A stretch of DNA of 64,000 nt from Myxococcus xanthus (lineage in GTDB: Bacteria; Myxococcota; Myxococcia; Myxococcales; Myxococcaceae), in assembly GCF_006402735.1 (NCBI RefSeq), contig NZ_CP017174.1, forward strand, positions 6,056,001 to 6,120,000, given 5' to 3'. Below the pieces are notes generated by a model. The model was given only the letters and a program-made list of their open reading frames with translations, had not been told where the DNA came from and did not search any database. Below, piece by piece: positions 8,497-16,774 of the stretch (position 1 is the stretch's first letter; each line of letters begins with the position of its first letter). The position numbers and the translations under genes were made by a program.

Positions 8497-8534
8497 ACGA
8501 CAACTCGAAAGTGGCGACGAATGCGAGTCGGCAT
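8487..8534 (-). CDS. Possible 15-codon leader peptide upstream of the sigma gene
   Basis: The ATG at 8534 lies 8 bases after the -10-like box of P4 and opens a 15-codon frame, MPTRIRRHFRVVVSR, ending at the -35-like box of P3. In copy B the same ATG (53862) starts MPTRLRRHF, but an indel leaves the frame open into the sigma gene. The conserved start suggests real translation, though purpose and expression are unproven. Confidence 0.3.
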   Translation of the reverse strand: MPTRIRRHFRVVVSR

Positions 8535-8542
8535 GTCCCGAG

Positions 8543-8571
8543 TAGATGCGTGCGACTTCGGCGAATGGTTC
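8543..8571 (-). promoter_or_regulatory. Phage promoter-like element P4 (sigma gene, distal)
   Basis: Minus strand: GAACCA, 17 bp, CATCTA. It is the second of two tandem elements reading toward the sigma-like gene and has an ATG 8 bases downstream (leader ORF 8487-8534). Confidence 0.6.
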
Positions 8572-8840
8572 GCGGCGTCAGCAGTCAGCCGCCGTCTATC
8601 CTCCTTCCCCTATCTCTTTAAGGAAGGTGGAGTGGTAGAAGGGGAGATATAAGATAGGTAAGAGTTAAGAAGGATTGGGATCGCTCGTTGCCGCATGGCG
8701 CCCCCACCATCGCGGCGTCAGCAGTCAGCCGCCGTCTATCCACCTTCCCCTATCTCTTTAAGGAAGGTGGAGTGGTAGAAGGGGAGATATAAGATAGGTA
8801 AGGGTTAAGGGGGATTGGTCTCGCTCGTTGCCGCATGGCG
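8571..8840. repeat. Tandem 130-bp direct repeat in the divergent control region, copy A
   Basis: Two units, 8571-8700 and 8711-8840, are nearly identical (period 140 bp). They are far richer in A and T than the surrounding genes. Each contains inverted repeats; in unit 2 TCCACCTTCC (8739-8748) pairs perfectly with GGAAGGTGGA (8762-8771). The block sits between the divergent sigma and primase genes, flanked on both sides by promoter-like elements. A replication origin or a repressor-binding control region is plausible. Copy B has a single, diverged unit with its own inverted repeat. Confidence 0.65.
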
Positions 8841-8881
8841 GCCTGTCGTCCCCCCATGCCGCGCCCATAGCTTCGAAACCC

Positions 8882-8910
8882 GGGCCATTCACGAAATCCG
8901 CACGCATCTA
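8882..8910 (+). promoter_or_regulatory. Phage promoter-like element P5 (primase, distal)
   Basis: GGGCCA, 17 bp (core GAAATCCGCACG), CATCTA. First of three tandem elements reading toward the primase-helicase gene. No start codon follows closely. Confidence 0.65.
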
Positions 8911-8946
8911 CCAGGGACCAGCGCGCACAGACACTGCCGCTTGCGT

Positions 8947-8975
8947 GAGCCACCCGCGAAATCCGCACGCATTTA
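8947..8975 (+). promoter_or_regulatory. Phage promoter-like element P6 (primase, middle)
   Basis: GAGCCA, 17 bp, CATTTA. An ATG at 8985, 9 bases after the -10-like box, is in frame with the primase, so this element could give a primase with 27 extra N-terminal residues. The copy B counterpart (54142-54170) has the same arrangement. Confidence 0.7.
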
Positions 8976-9029
8976 CCGGGGGACATGCACGTACCCCACA
9001 CGCCTCCCGTCTCCGTCTCACGATTCCTT

Positions 9030-9058
9030 GAGCCACTCGCGAAATCCACACGCATTTA
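9030..9058 (+). promoter_or_regulatory. Phage promoter-like element P7 (primase, proximal)
   Basis: GAGCCA, 17 bp, CATTTA. The GTG at 9066 is 7 bases downstream and matches the ATG of the copy B primase. In the P6-driven frame the element itself would be translated as EPLAKSTRIY. Confidence 0.7.
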
Positions 9059-9065
9059 CTCGGAC

Positions 9066-11444
9066 GTGAGCCACACGACCGACACCGCCGCCCCGAGCCC
9101 TGACACAACGACGCCACGCGCCCAACGACTGAAAGTCGCCTTCTACGAGTCAGCCCAGGACAACGTTCCTCGTGCCGTGGAACTCTCGTGGTCCGAGCTT
9201 TCCGAGAAACTCGTCACGCACCGTCGCAGTCAGTGCCCCACGTCCCCGTGCGTCCGTGGCTGCCCGGCCAAGAATGGCCCCGCCTGGAGTCCCGTGGACA
9301 TCGTCGAGCGACGACGCACGGAGAACGTTCGCGCCGTCACCGTAGCGGTGTTCGACTTGGACCACCTGACTGCGGCGCAGCTCGCGTGCCTCGACGCCGT
9401 CGAGCGCCATGGACTCGCCTTCGCCGTCCACTCGACGCACAGCAACCGCCCGCCCGATGACTACTGCCTGCGGCTCACCATGCCGCTGTCACGCCCCGTC
9501 CTGCCCCGGGAGTGGCCTGCCGTGCGCGCGGCGGCAATCCGCATGCTCAGCCTTCCGGCCGACCCGGCAACGAAGGACCTGGCGCGGCTCTACTACCTGC
9601 CCGATGCGCCCACGAGCGCCGAGCCCTTCGCGGCCAGCGGAGACGGAGCGCCCCTTGACGTCGACGCGCTGCTCGCCATGTCGCGGGCTGGCCTCCCCAC
9701 GGTGGCCCCGGTGCTTCCCTCGACGCCCGATGTCCCCGCCGACCTCTACGAGTTGCGGGCCCTCTTGCGCCGCATCCGGAAGCCCGAGCACTTCGCCATC
9801 GTTCGCCGAGCCCTTGCCGGTGAGCCCCTGGCCCCCGTCGGCGAGCAGGACAACACCCTCAACGCGCTGATGTCGTGCGCGGCCTTCGTCCTGCCGCTCT
9901 CTACGCCCGAGGCCGTCGTCGTCGAGCTGTTCCGCGCGTCCTTCGCGGCAACGGACTGGAAGGAAGGGACGGAGCACCTGTGCGAACAGGCCCTGTTGAA
10001 GCTTCGGCGTCACCGCGACCGCCGCAGGGCTCGTGACGCGGGACGGCTCGCCGATAACAAGGCCATTTGGGAAGCCCTGGGAGGCCGCGCCCCTGAATCC
10101 TTTCCGAGCGATGGCCCAGGACACGAGGAGGACGCTCCCGACCCCGACGCATGGGTGAAAGAACTCGTCCTCGACATGACGAAGGACACGCGACAGCAGA
10201 TTCGGAACTGTGAAGCGAACATCTTCACGGTGCTGCACAGCTCGCCCGAGTGGCGCGGCGTCTTCCGATTCAACGACGTCACCAAAAAGCTTGAGGTAGA
10301 AGGCGGCCCTCTCGGCCCCAACGTGGACCTGGAGACGCTCGACGTGCTCGTCGCGAACTGGATTCAGCGAAGCACCTACGGCCAGCTCGGCTTGCGCCCC
10401 AAGGCACAAGCCGTCGCGCAGCAGCTCCTCGCCGTGGCCAAGCACAACAGCTACGACCCTGTCGGCGGCTACCTCGCGGGACTCGTCTGGGATGGGACGC
10501 CGCGACTCGACGGGATGCTTGAGATGTACTTCGGCGCGCACGGGGATGTCCGATACCTGCGAGCCGTCGGCGCGAAGTTCGCCATCTCCGCCGTTGCGCG
10601 TGCCCTGCGCCCTGGATGCAAGGTCGACACCGTCATGATTCTGGAGGGACCCCAGGGCCTGCGAAAGTCGACCGCGTTCCGCATCCTCGGAGGGGAGCAC
10701 TTCACCGACGCGCAAATCGACGTCACGAACAAGGACAGTGCGATGCTCGCCTCCCAGTTCTGGTTCATTGAACTGGCCGAGCTGTCGACATTCCGGAAGT
10801 CGGAAGACCAAGCGCTCAAGGCGTTCATCAGCCGGACAGAGGACACCTACCGGCCGCCCTACGGACGCGCCAACGTGAAGGCTCCGCGACGCTGCGTCTT
10901 CGTCGGGACGACCAACGATGACGACTACCTGAGAGACCCCACGGGCCATCGCCGATTCTGGCCGGTGAAGTGCTCCCGCATCGACACCGAGGCTCTGAAG
11001 CGCGACCGCGACCAACTCTGGGCCGAAGCCGTCGTGCGCTTCCACCATGGCGAAGACTGGTGGCTGAGCAACGAGGATGCGGAGGGCGCCGAGAAGCAGG
11101 CCGCGCTTCGCATGGAGAATGTGGGGGACAGCCGGAAGGAAGTCATCTTGAAGTGGCTGCTCGAAATGCCATCCGAGAAGCGCCCCAGTGAGGTGACGCT
11201 CCTGCATGTTGGCGTTGAAGCCTTCGCCCTCCACCCTGCGCAAGTCGACCTGCGGATCTCCCGAGAGATTGGGGCGGCCCTCAAGGCGCTGCACTTCACC
11301 CGTGGCCAGCGTCGGATGGGGGACGGGACTCGGCCGCTCGTCTACTACATCCCGGACGAACTGAAGAACGCGCCCATGGAGAAGCGTGGCGAGTGGCGTG
11401 CTCCCCATGAAGTCGTCACGGGCACTGCACGTCCTCGCGGCTAG
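9066..11444 (+). CDS. Primase-helicase (PrimPol-like plus VapE-type), copy A
   Basis: The 792-residue protein has an N-terminal primase-like part (about 1-250) with VFDLDHL, an HSTHSNRP stretch and LRLTMPLSRP, followed by a VapE-type helicase domain. The helicase shows a Walker A region EGPQGLRKSTAF, a Walker B FWFIELAEL and the family motif FVGTTNDDDYLRDPTG. It probably primes and unwinds phage DNA. The start is the GTG at 9066 just after P7; an in-frame ATG at 8985 after P6 is an alternative. It opens the plus-strand replication block. Copy B homologue: 54261-56570. Confidence 0.82.
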   Translation: MSHTTDTAAPSPDTTTPRAQRLKVAFYESAQDNVPRAVELSWSELSEKLVTHRRSQCPTSPCVRGCPAKNGPAWSPVDIVERRRTENVRAVTVAVFDLDHLTAAQLACLDAVERHGLAFAVHSTHSNRPPDDYCLRLTMPLSRPVLPREWPAVRAAAIRMLSLPADPATKDLARLYYLPDAPTSAEPFAASGDGAPLDVDALLAMSRAGLPTVAPVLPSTPDVPADLYELRALLRRIRKPEHFAIVRRALAGEPLAPVGEQDNTLNALMSCAAFVLPLSTPEAVVVELFRASFAATDWKEGTEHLCEQALLKLRRHRDRRRARDAGRLADNKAIWEALGGRAPESFPSDGPGHEEDAPDPDAWVKELVLDMTKDTRQQIRNCEANIFTVLHSSPEWRGVFRFNDVTKKLEVEGGPLGPNVDLETLDVLVANWIQRSTYGQLGLRPKAQAVAQQLLAVAKHNSYDPVGGYLAGLVWDGTPRLDGMLEMYFGAHGDVRYLRAVGAKFAISAVARALRPGCKVDTVMILEGPQGLRKSTAFRILGGEHFTDAQIDVTNKDSAMLASQFWFIELAELSTFRKSEDQALKAFISRTEDTYRPPYGRANVKAPRRCVFVGTTNDDDYLRDPTGHRRFWPVKCSRIDTEALKRDRDQLWAEAVVRFHHGEDWWLSNEDAEGAEKQAALRMENVGDSRKEVILKWLLEMPSEKRPSEVTLLHVGVEAFALHPAQVDLRISREIGAALKALHFTRGQRRMGDGTRPLVYYIPDELKNAPMEKRGEWRAPHEVVTGTARPRG

Positions 11445-11563
11445 ACCATCAATTTTTCAGCCACTTGACAGGTCTCTAGATCAGTCATCAGCAGGATGGC
11501 TTGCCAATAGCAGTGCGCGCATTAAATAGCCACCTCCTGTTGATTGGCTCAAGCAAGAGCCCC

Positions 11564-11764
11564 CTAGCGACGCGGCTTCCGTCTATGCGCAGAACGTCCG
11601 CCTGACCTCACGACTGCACCGCCAGCGACGTGCCTCTGCCATGCACTCCAGACCATGGCCCACAGACAGACAAATGAAAACACAACAACAAAAACAAGCA
11701 ACCCAACAAGATCCAACTCAAGCCCAGCCCTCATGGCCACACCGAACACATCCAGCACACTCAT
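11564..11764 (-). CDS. Possible small membrane protein, copy A cargo
   Basis: This 66-residue reading frame has one hydrophobic segment (about LVGLLVFVVVFSFVCLWAMV) followed by a basic tail (SGGRSAHRRKPRR), an N-out/C-in single-pass layout. The ATG at 11764 has a GGGAG ribosome-binding site 7 bases upstream. It lies in the variable interval between primase and nuclease and has no copy B match. I do not recognise the family; it may not be expressed. Confidence 0.35.
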   Translation of the reverse strand: MSVLDVFGVAMRAGLELDLVGLLVFVVVFSFVCLWAMVWSAWQRHVAGGAVVRSGGRSAHRRKPRR

Positions 11765-11875
11765 GGCATCACTCCCAAGAAACAAGTCACGACAACCCCA
11801 CAGCCGGGCAGACTTTCGCCCAGAGATTCACAGCGCAAGAGATGACAACTGCATCACACCGAAGCCGCAAGTGTT

Positions 11876-12574
11876 TCAGACACGAAATCTCACTTTCATA
11901 TTGCGTTCTACAATCGCGGCCGTCTTGGCCTGATCCGATGGTGCGACCACTACGTACAGCGTGCGCCAAGGCACGGACTCCCCCCCGGCCAAAGAGAGCC
12001 GATGGCTGTCAACGCCAATTGAAACGACAGAGCCCATCTCCTGAATTTGCTGAACAATTTCGAATGCAGCCTTCGCATATTTCCGCCGTTGGACGGCCCC
12101 ACACTCTTCGGAAACATCAAGCAAATCCGTAAGAAATTCCTCCAACTCCGCTGCCACGTCCTTGACTGCCTCCAGGTCTGAGATGCAATCAAGTCGCATT
12201 GCATCAACATCAAAAATCGCATCCAGCCCAGCGGCCGTGCTTGCAATAGCGAGCGAGACAGTTTCGTATTTTCCCTTTGCCTCCTCAGCCTTCTTTGCAA
12301 GGAATTCCGGCGTAATTTCATATGGCGCGACTCCAAACAACTGTGCAAGTTCCTGCCTTGGATCTGTGCGCAAGTCGTCTATGGAAACCTCCAGCGCACT
12401 AGCGATCGCAAGCAGCGATTCTTTACCCGCGCCCTCCCCCCTCTCCACGCGCTGGACCGTTCGGACATTGATCTCCGCTGCCCCAGCGAGGATTTCTTGG
12501 CTCCACGACTTATGTTCCCGCAAGCGTCGGACGTTCTCTGCAATGACCGCGTTCAATTCAATGGCCTCGTTCAA
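11876..12574 (-). CDS. XRE-family helix-turn-helix regulator, copy A cargo
   Basis: Residues about 9-62 form a Cro/CI-type helix-turn-helix (NVRRLREHKSWSQEILAGAA, then NVRTVQRVERGEG). The remaining ~170 residues have no motif I know. The start is a TTG at 12574, chosen because a strong AGGAGGAGG ribosome-binding site lies about 10 bases upstream. The gene is AT-richer than the backbone and stands alone on the minus strand. Copy B has cytochrome c here instead. It could be a prophage repressor, but its absence from copy B makes accessory cargo more likely. Confidence 0.7.
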   Translation of the reverse strand: MNEAIELNAVIAENVRRLREHKSWSQEILAGAAEINVRTVQRVERGEGAGKESLLAIASALEVSIDDLRTDPRQELAQLFGVAPYEITPEFLAKKAEEAKGKYETVSLAIASTAAGLDAIFDVDAMRLDCISDLEAVKDVAAELEEFLTDLLDVSEECGAVQRRKYAKAAFEIVQQIQEMGSVVSIGVDSHRLSLAGGESVPWRTLYVVVAPSDQAKTAAIVERNMKVRFRV

Positions 12575-12921
12575 GTGGTGCCCTCCTCCTAGGCCCCCTG
12601 AATTTCATCTGAGAGGGCTCGCCGCACCACGACAGCAGGGCGACAGAAACCCGACAGCAGCACGATCCCACCCCGAGACTCTTCGACCTGGGTGCCATCG
12701 GAGAGTGGTCGATCATCTCCTGCTTGAAGCAACTATCGAGAATCACAGAAGAACCACACCCAACCACCTCTCCCCTCATACTCAGACTTTGAGACCATTG
12801 GCCTTGTGCGCACTCATAACCACATGGAGCCGCCCGCCATCGGCTACTGCCAAACGCGTTTGTGAGCAGGGACAACCAGAGCGCGCGCAAGTGGGGACCA
12901 TCCCTCATTCATCGCGCAGAT
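12575..12921. other. Non-coding interval upstream of the nuclease gene, copy A
   Basis: No convincing gene is visible in about 350 bp. It presumably holds the promoter of the leftward XRE gene. The rightward element P8 begins at its right edge. Confidence 0.4.
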
Positions 12922-12950
12922 GAACCGTCCTCTGAAGCCGCACGCATTTA
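12922..12950 (+). promoter_or_regulatory. Phage promoter-like element P8 (Cas4-like nuclease)
   Basis: GAACCG, 17 bp, CATTTA. The nuclease GTG at 12957 begins 6 bases after the -10-like box. A GGGAGG/CCTCCC hairpin (12951-12956 with 12963-12968) places that GTG at the start of its 6-base loop. Confidence 0.65.
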
Positions 12951-12956
12951 GGGAGG

Positions 12957-14303
12957 GTGACGCCTCCCGTCGACCTCCCCAAGTACGGCCCTTCGGTGAT
13001 TGCCGGGGTCATCCAGCGCCTCAGCGTTTCCCAGCTCAAGCGCCACAAGCTGTGCCCGCGCGCATGGTTCTTTCAGAAGGTCATGCGCATTCCCGAGCCC
13101 AGCACGGGAGCGCAACAGGTCGGCACCGAAGGACACGCCCAGCTAGAGCATTTCCTTGCGACGGGCGAAGACGTGCTGGGCGCGTTCGCCAGGGCGGGCG
13201 CTCACCTTCTGCCCACGCCCGGCGCCGACCTGCTCGTCGAACAGCCCCTGAACGGTGAACCTCCGCTGACAGCAGGCGGCATCCCGTTCACCGGCTTCAT
13301 CGACCTCGTAGACGCTCGACGGCTCGCCTCTGACGGCGTCCTTCGAATCACCGACCACAAGTTCACCAGCAACGTCGCGTCGAATGCCGCGAGCGCCGAG
13401 CAGCTCGCCGACGCCGACACCGAACCCGGGTTGCAGATGGTCGGCTATGGCGCGTGGGCGCTCAGCCAGGTTGAGCGCTTCCCGGGGCTGCGCACGCTGG
13501 AGCTTGAACACCTCTACTACCAGACCCGGGGCCAGCGGCTTGCCGCGTCCGTCGTCGCAACGGTGCCCGCCGAGCACGTCGAGCGCGAGTGGCAGACAAA
13601 GGTCGAGCCCCAGGTCGAAGCGATGAAGGAGCACGCGCAAGCCGCCCGCGCTTCCGACGTGCCCGCGAACTACGGCCCCGCCTGCGGCCAGTACGGCGGA
13701 TGTCCGTTCATGGCGAAGTGCCTCACAGGAGAGAACAAGACGATGTCCCTGCGTGACAAGCTGCTCAATAAGGCTTCCGAGTCCGCCCCCCTTACCGTTG
13801 CCGCGGTCGAGCGCGACGCCACGGAGCTGCCCGCCGTTCTTCCCCTGGACGCGCCCACACCTACGCCAGTGCAGACGGCTCCAGAGGTCGCCCAGGCCAC
13901 TGAGCACCCCGCGCCGAAGCGTCGCGGTCGCCCTCGCAAGGTGGCCGAGTCCGAGCAGCCCACCGACGCAGCCCCGTCGCCTGCGAGTGCGCTTCGCGTG
14001 CTCTTCGTCGGCTGCATCCCGATGACCTTCGACGGACCGACGCCCGAGTCGCTTACGAGCTACATCGACACCATGCATCGCAAGGTGGCGGAAGCGGGCG
14101 GCGTCGACGACGTGCGCTTCGCGGGGGGCGATTCGGCGCTGGGGTTCGGCAAGTGGCGCGGGGCGCTGGCTATGGCGGCGCGCGCCGAGCTACCCCCGCC
14201 CGGCGCCTACTTCGCGCTCGGAGTCGCCCAGTCAGAGCTAATGCAGGTCATTGTCGAAGCGCTCGAACCGGCGTTCGACGTGGTCGTTCGAAGTCTTCGC
14301 TAG
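12957..14303 (+). CDS. Cas4/RecB-like PD-(D/E)XK nuclease with AT-hook, copy A
   Basis: This 448-residue protein starts with a RecB/Cas4-type nuclease domain: LSVSQLKRHKLCPRAWFF at 22-39, GTEGHAQLEHF, GFIDLVDA (about 118) and ITDHKFTSN (about 136) carrying the D and D-x-K catalytic residues. Later cysteines (ACGQYGGCPFMAKC) plus the early one could bind a 4Fe-4S cluster, as in Cas4. Residues about 320-328 (KRRGRPRKV) form an AT-hook. It probably acts as an exonuclease in phage recombination or replication. The GTG start directly follows P8. Copy B: 57507-58853. Confidence 0.8.
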   Translation: MTPPVDLPKYGPSVIAGVIQRLSVSQLKRHKLCPRAWFFQKVMRIPEPSTGAQQVGTEGHAQLEHFLATGEDVLGAFARAGAHLLPTPGADLLVEQPLNGEPPLTAGGIPFTGFIDLVDARRLASDGVLRITDHKFTSNVASNAASAEQLADADTEPGLQMVGYGAWALSQVERFPGLRTLELEHLYYQTRGQRLAASVVATVPAEHVEREWQTKVEPQVEAMKEHAQAARASDVPANYGPACGQYGGCPFMAKCLTGENKTMSLRDKLLNKASESAPLTVAAVERDATELPAVLPLDAPTPTPVQTAPEVAQATEHPAPKRRGRPRKVAESEQPTDAAPSPASALRVLFVGCIPMTFDGPTPESLTSYIDTMHRKVAEAGGVDDVRFAGGDSALGFGKWRGALAMAARAELPPPGAYFALGVAQSELMQVIVEALEPAFDVVVRSLR

Positions 14304-14306
14304 CAC

Positions 14307-14720
14307 CTATGACGGTACGCCCGCCTTAAGCGCCCACCACACCATTTCGAGTGAACGGCCGGACTCCCCGAGAAGGTCGTGGAAGGTAATCACGTCGTTC
14401 CGTTCCACGACGACTCCGTATTCCCCTTCATGCCGCGATGTGAAGCACTCGAAACGAAAGAGGGCTTCTGGCGGGGCGTCCAGTCCTGGGAGAACCATCC
14501 AAATCTCCCACTGCCCCGTTTCAGCAATCTCGATCATGGGCGCGTACTTGGCCCGGTTCAGCAGCCGGTAATAGCACTCCATGAATGAGTCAGCCGAGCG
14601 GAGCGCTTCACCCTTTCGGCATGTGGTCTTCAGCCAATGAGGCAGTGCGATGTACGCGCGGCGCAGCTTGTCATGGACGTCCGTGCTCTGTTGCCCTTCG
14701 GGAAGTGAGTCTTTTGTCAT
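14307..14720 (-). CDS. Hypothetical protein, copy A cargo
   Basis: The 137-residue product (start MTKDSLPEGQQS) is rich in aromatic residues and has no recognised motif. I took the ATG at 14720, the first plausible start. It lies on the minus strand between the plus-strand nuclease and helicase genes, and copy B has no gene in this 55-bp junction, so it is an insertion in copy A. It converges on the nuclease gene with a 3-bp gap. Confidence 0.5.
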   Translation of the reverse strand: MTKDSLPEGQQSTDVHDKLRRAYIALPHWLKTTCRKGEALRSADSFMECYYRLLNRAKYAPMIEIAETGQWEIWMVLPGLDAPPEALFRFECFTSRHEGEYGVVVERNDVITFHDLLGESGRSLEMVWWALKAGVPS

Positions 14721-14839
14721 CCTTCGCGCTCTAGCGAACTGCCAGCCCAAGTCAATGGGCAACCAAGAACACACATGACTTGGAAGGTCACTCCTCAACC
14801 CAACAGGTCAGTTGCACTAGACCACGCACCTCTCCCTTC

Positions 14840-16774
14840 ATGAAACTTCTTCACCGGCTTCACCCGGGCGCGGCGACTCTCGCCGAGCGCCCCGCTACCA
14901 CTGCGCCGACAGCTCTCGCGAAGCTCGCTGGCGACCGTTCGACTATCGCGAAGGGGCAGCCCGTGGGCTGGTCGCCAGACCTCGCGCGGGTGCTCAGCCT
15001 TCCTCGCCGCGACCTCGCGAGCACCTACGCCGATGCCGACTTCGCCGCGTTGGAAGCCTCGCTGCGCGCCCCTGCCGACACACGTTGCACTTGCGGGACG
15101 CTCGGGAAGCGGTGTCCATCCGCGTTGCTCCCCATCCAGCGCCTCGCCCTGTTGGAAGCGGCGCGCACGGGTGGCGGGCTCTTTCCCATCGGCGTGGGGC
15201 ACGGGAAGACGTTGGTCGACTTCCTGCTGCCGCTCGTCGTGCCCGGGTGCAAGGTCGCCGTCCTACTCCTGCCGTCTAACCTCCGCGCCCAGCTCATCGA
15301 GGTCGACTGGCACTTCTACGGCGGGCACTGGCGCTTGCCCAACCTCGCTGGCGGCAGGTGGTTCCGCCCCGGCTTGCCTGTCCTTCACGTCATCACCTAC
15401 GAGAAGTTTTCGACCCAGGAAGGCACCGACCTACTGACGCGCATCCGGCCCGACCTCATCGTCTGCGACGAAGCGCACAAGCTGAAGGACCGGAAGAGCG
15501 CCCGCACCGGCCGGTTCCTCCGCTACCTGGAGCTGAACCCCGAAACGCGTCTCGTGGCCCAGTCGGGCACGCTGGCGACGAGAACGGTCAAGGACTACGC
15601 CCACCTCGCGGAGTACGCGCTACGTGGCGGCAGCCCGCTCCCGTTGAAGCAGCACGTCGTCGAAGAGTGGGCGTCGGCGCTGGACCCCGGAACTACCGTC
15701 GCCCCTCCGGGCGCACTCCTTCAGCTCGTTGACCCGGCGCACTCACTCGCCCCGCTTGAAGGGGAGAACGAAGCCGACCGTGAGCGCCGACGCGTGCGTG
15801 ACGCCTATCGACGGTGGCGCAACGCAACGCCGGGTGTCGTGGCCACGGACGAAAGCGCCGTCGGCATGCCGCTCGTCATTCGCACGCGTGACCCTGGACA
15901 GGTCCCCGACGGGTTGCTCGCCCACATTCAGACTGCGATCGGAGGGCAACGCCCCGACGGCGAAGAGTTCGTCGACGAGCTGCAACGTGTCGTCTGTGCG
16001 CGGCAGCTCGCGAGCGGCTTCTTCCACCGCTGGCGCTACCCCGACGTCCAGGGCGTTCCGCAGGACCCCGAGCTGATCGTTCGGTGGTTCGCGCGTCGGC
16101 AGGAGTTCAACCGGGAGCTGCGCGAGCGCCTCAAACGCCCCGCCGAGCATCTCGACTCCCCGGGGCTTCTGGTGCGCGCCGCGATTCGCGCCCACCAGTC
16201 CCCGCCCTACGATGGGGAACTGCCGACCTGGCGCGCGACGTCGTGGCCCTCGTGGGCAGAGATTCACAAGCGCGTCGTCCACGTCACCGAAGCCGTGTGG
16301 CTGTCTGACTTCATCGTGCATGACGCGGCGAACTGGGCGCTGCGCAAGGGTCAGCCGGGAATCGTCTGGGTTGAGTTCCCGGAGCTTGGCCAGCGCATCG
16401 CGAAGGCGGCAGGGTTGCCTTTCTACGGCGGCGGCCCGGAAGCGTCGGCGACCATTCTCCGGGAGAGTGGAAAGCGGTCCATCGTCGCGTCGCTTCGTGC
16501 CCACGGTACCGGGAAGAACCTGACGATGTTCTCGCGGATGCTGTTTGTGAATCCACCGGCCGACGGCGCTGCGTGGGAACAGGCCATTGGCCGATGCCAC
16601 CGTCAGGGGCAGCTCGCCGACGAAGTTGATGTCGAGCTGTACCAGCACACCGACGAGCTAGTCGGGGCCTTCCAGAAGGCCCGCGACTTTGCCCGGTTCA
16701 TCGAACAGACAGAGGGCACACCGCAGAAGCTTTGCCTCGCAAGTAATAACAAGGGAGCGATAACGGACCACTGA
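14840..16774 (+). CDS. SNF2/DEAH-type superfamily 2 helicase, copy A
   Basis: The 644-residue protein has helicase motif I in GVGHGKTLVDFLLPL (about 117), motif II as CDEAHKLKD (about 210), motif III as AQSGTLATRT, and motif VI-like AWEQAIGRCHRQGQ (about 580). These are the marks of the SNF2-related phage helicases. It probably remodels or unwinds DNA at phage forks. The start MKLLHRLH matches copy B (58909-60819). A four-Cys segment near 80 (RCTCGTLGKRCP) may bind zinc. Confidence 0.85.
   Translation: MKLLHRLHPGAATLAERPATTAPTALAKLAGDRSTIAKGQPVGWSPDLARVLSLPRRDLASTYADADFAALEASLRAPADTRCTCGTLGKRCPSALLPIQRLALLEAARTGGGLFPIGVGHGKTLVDFLLPLVVPGCKVAVLLLPSNLRAQLIEVDWHFYGGHWRLPNLAGGRWFRPGLPVLHVITYEKFSTQEGTDLLTRIRPDLIVCDEAHKLKDRKSARTGRFLRYLELNPETRLVAQSGTLATRTVKDYAHLAEYALRGGSPLPLKQHVVEEWASALDPGTTVAPPGALLQLVDPAHSLAPLEGENEADRERRRVRDAYRRWRNATPGVVATDESAVGMPLVIRTRDPGQVPDGLLAHIQTAIGGQRPDGEEFVDELQRVVCARQLASGFFHRWRYPDVQGVPQDPELIVRWFARRQEFNRELRERLKRPAEHLDSPGLLVRAAIRAHQSPPYDGELPTWRATSWPSWAEIHKRVVHVTEAVWLSDFIVHDAANWALRKGQPGIVWVEFPELGQRIAKAAGLPFYGGGPEASATILRESGKRSIVASLRAHGTGKNLTMFSRMLFVNPPADGAAWEQAIGRCHRQGQLADEVDVELYQHTDELVGAFQKARDFARFIEQTEGTPQKLCLASNNKGAITDH

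Noticed and set aside
9030-9058. Resemblance of the CCGCACGCATTTACC core to a sigma-54 promoter (TGGCAC-N5-TTGC)
   Set aside because: The nearly invariant GG at -24 and GC at -12 are missing, and conservation extends to GAGCCA at a constant 17 bp from CATTTA, which fits a sigma-70-type layout better.
8882-9058. Closely spaced repeats upstream of the primase as a CRISPR array
   Set aside because: Spacing is uneven (65 and 83 bp), there are only three units, no cas genes are near, and the same element occurs alone upstream of many genes in either orientation.
11876-12574. XRE protein as the lysogeny repressor of both prophages
   Set aside because: Copy B has no homologue in the window and the gene sits in a cargo slot, so it cannot be the shared repressor on this evidence. 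No other CI-like gene was found in view.
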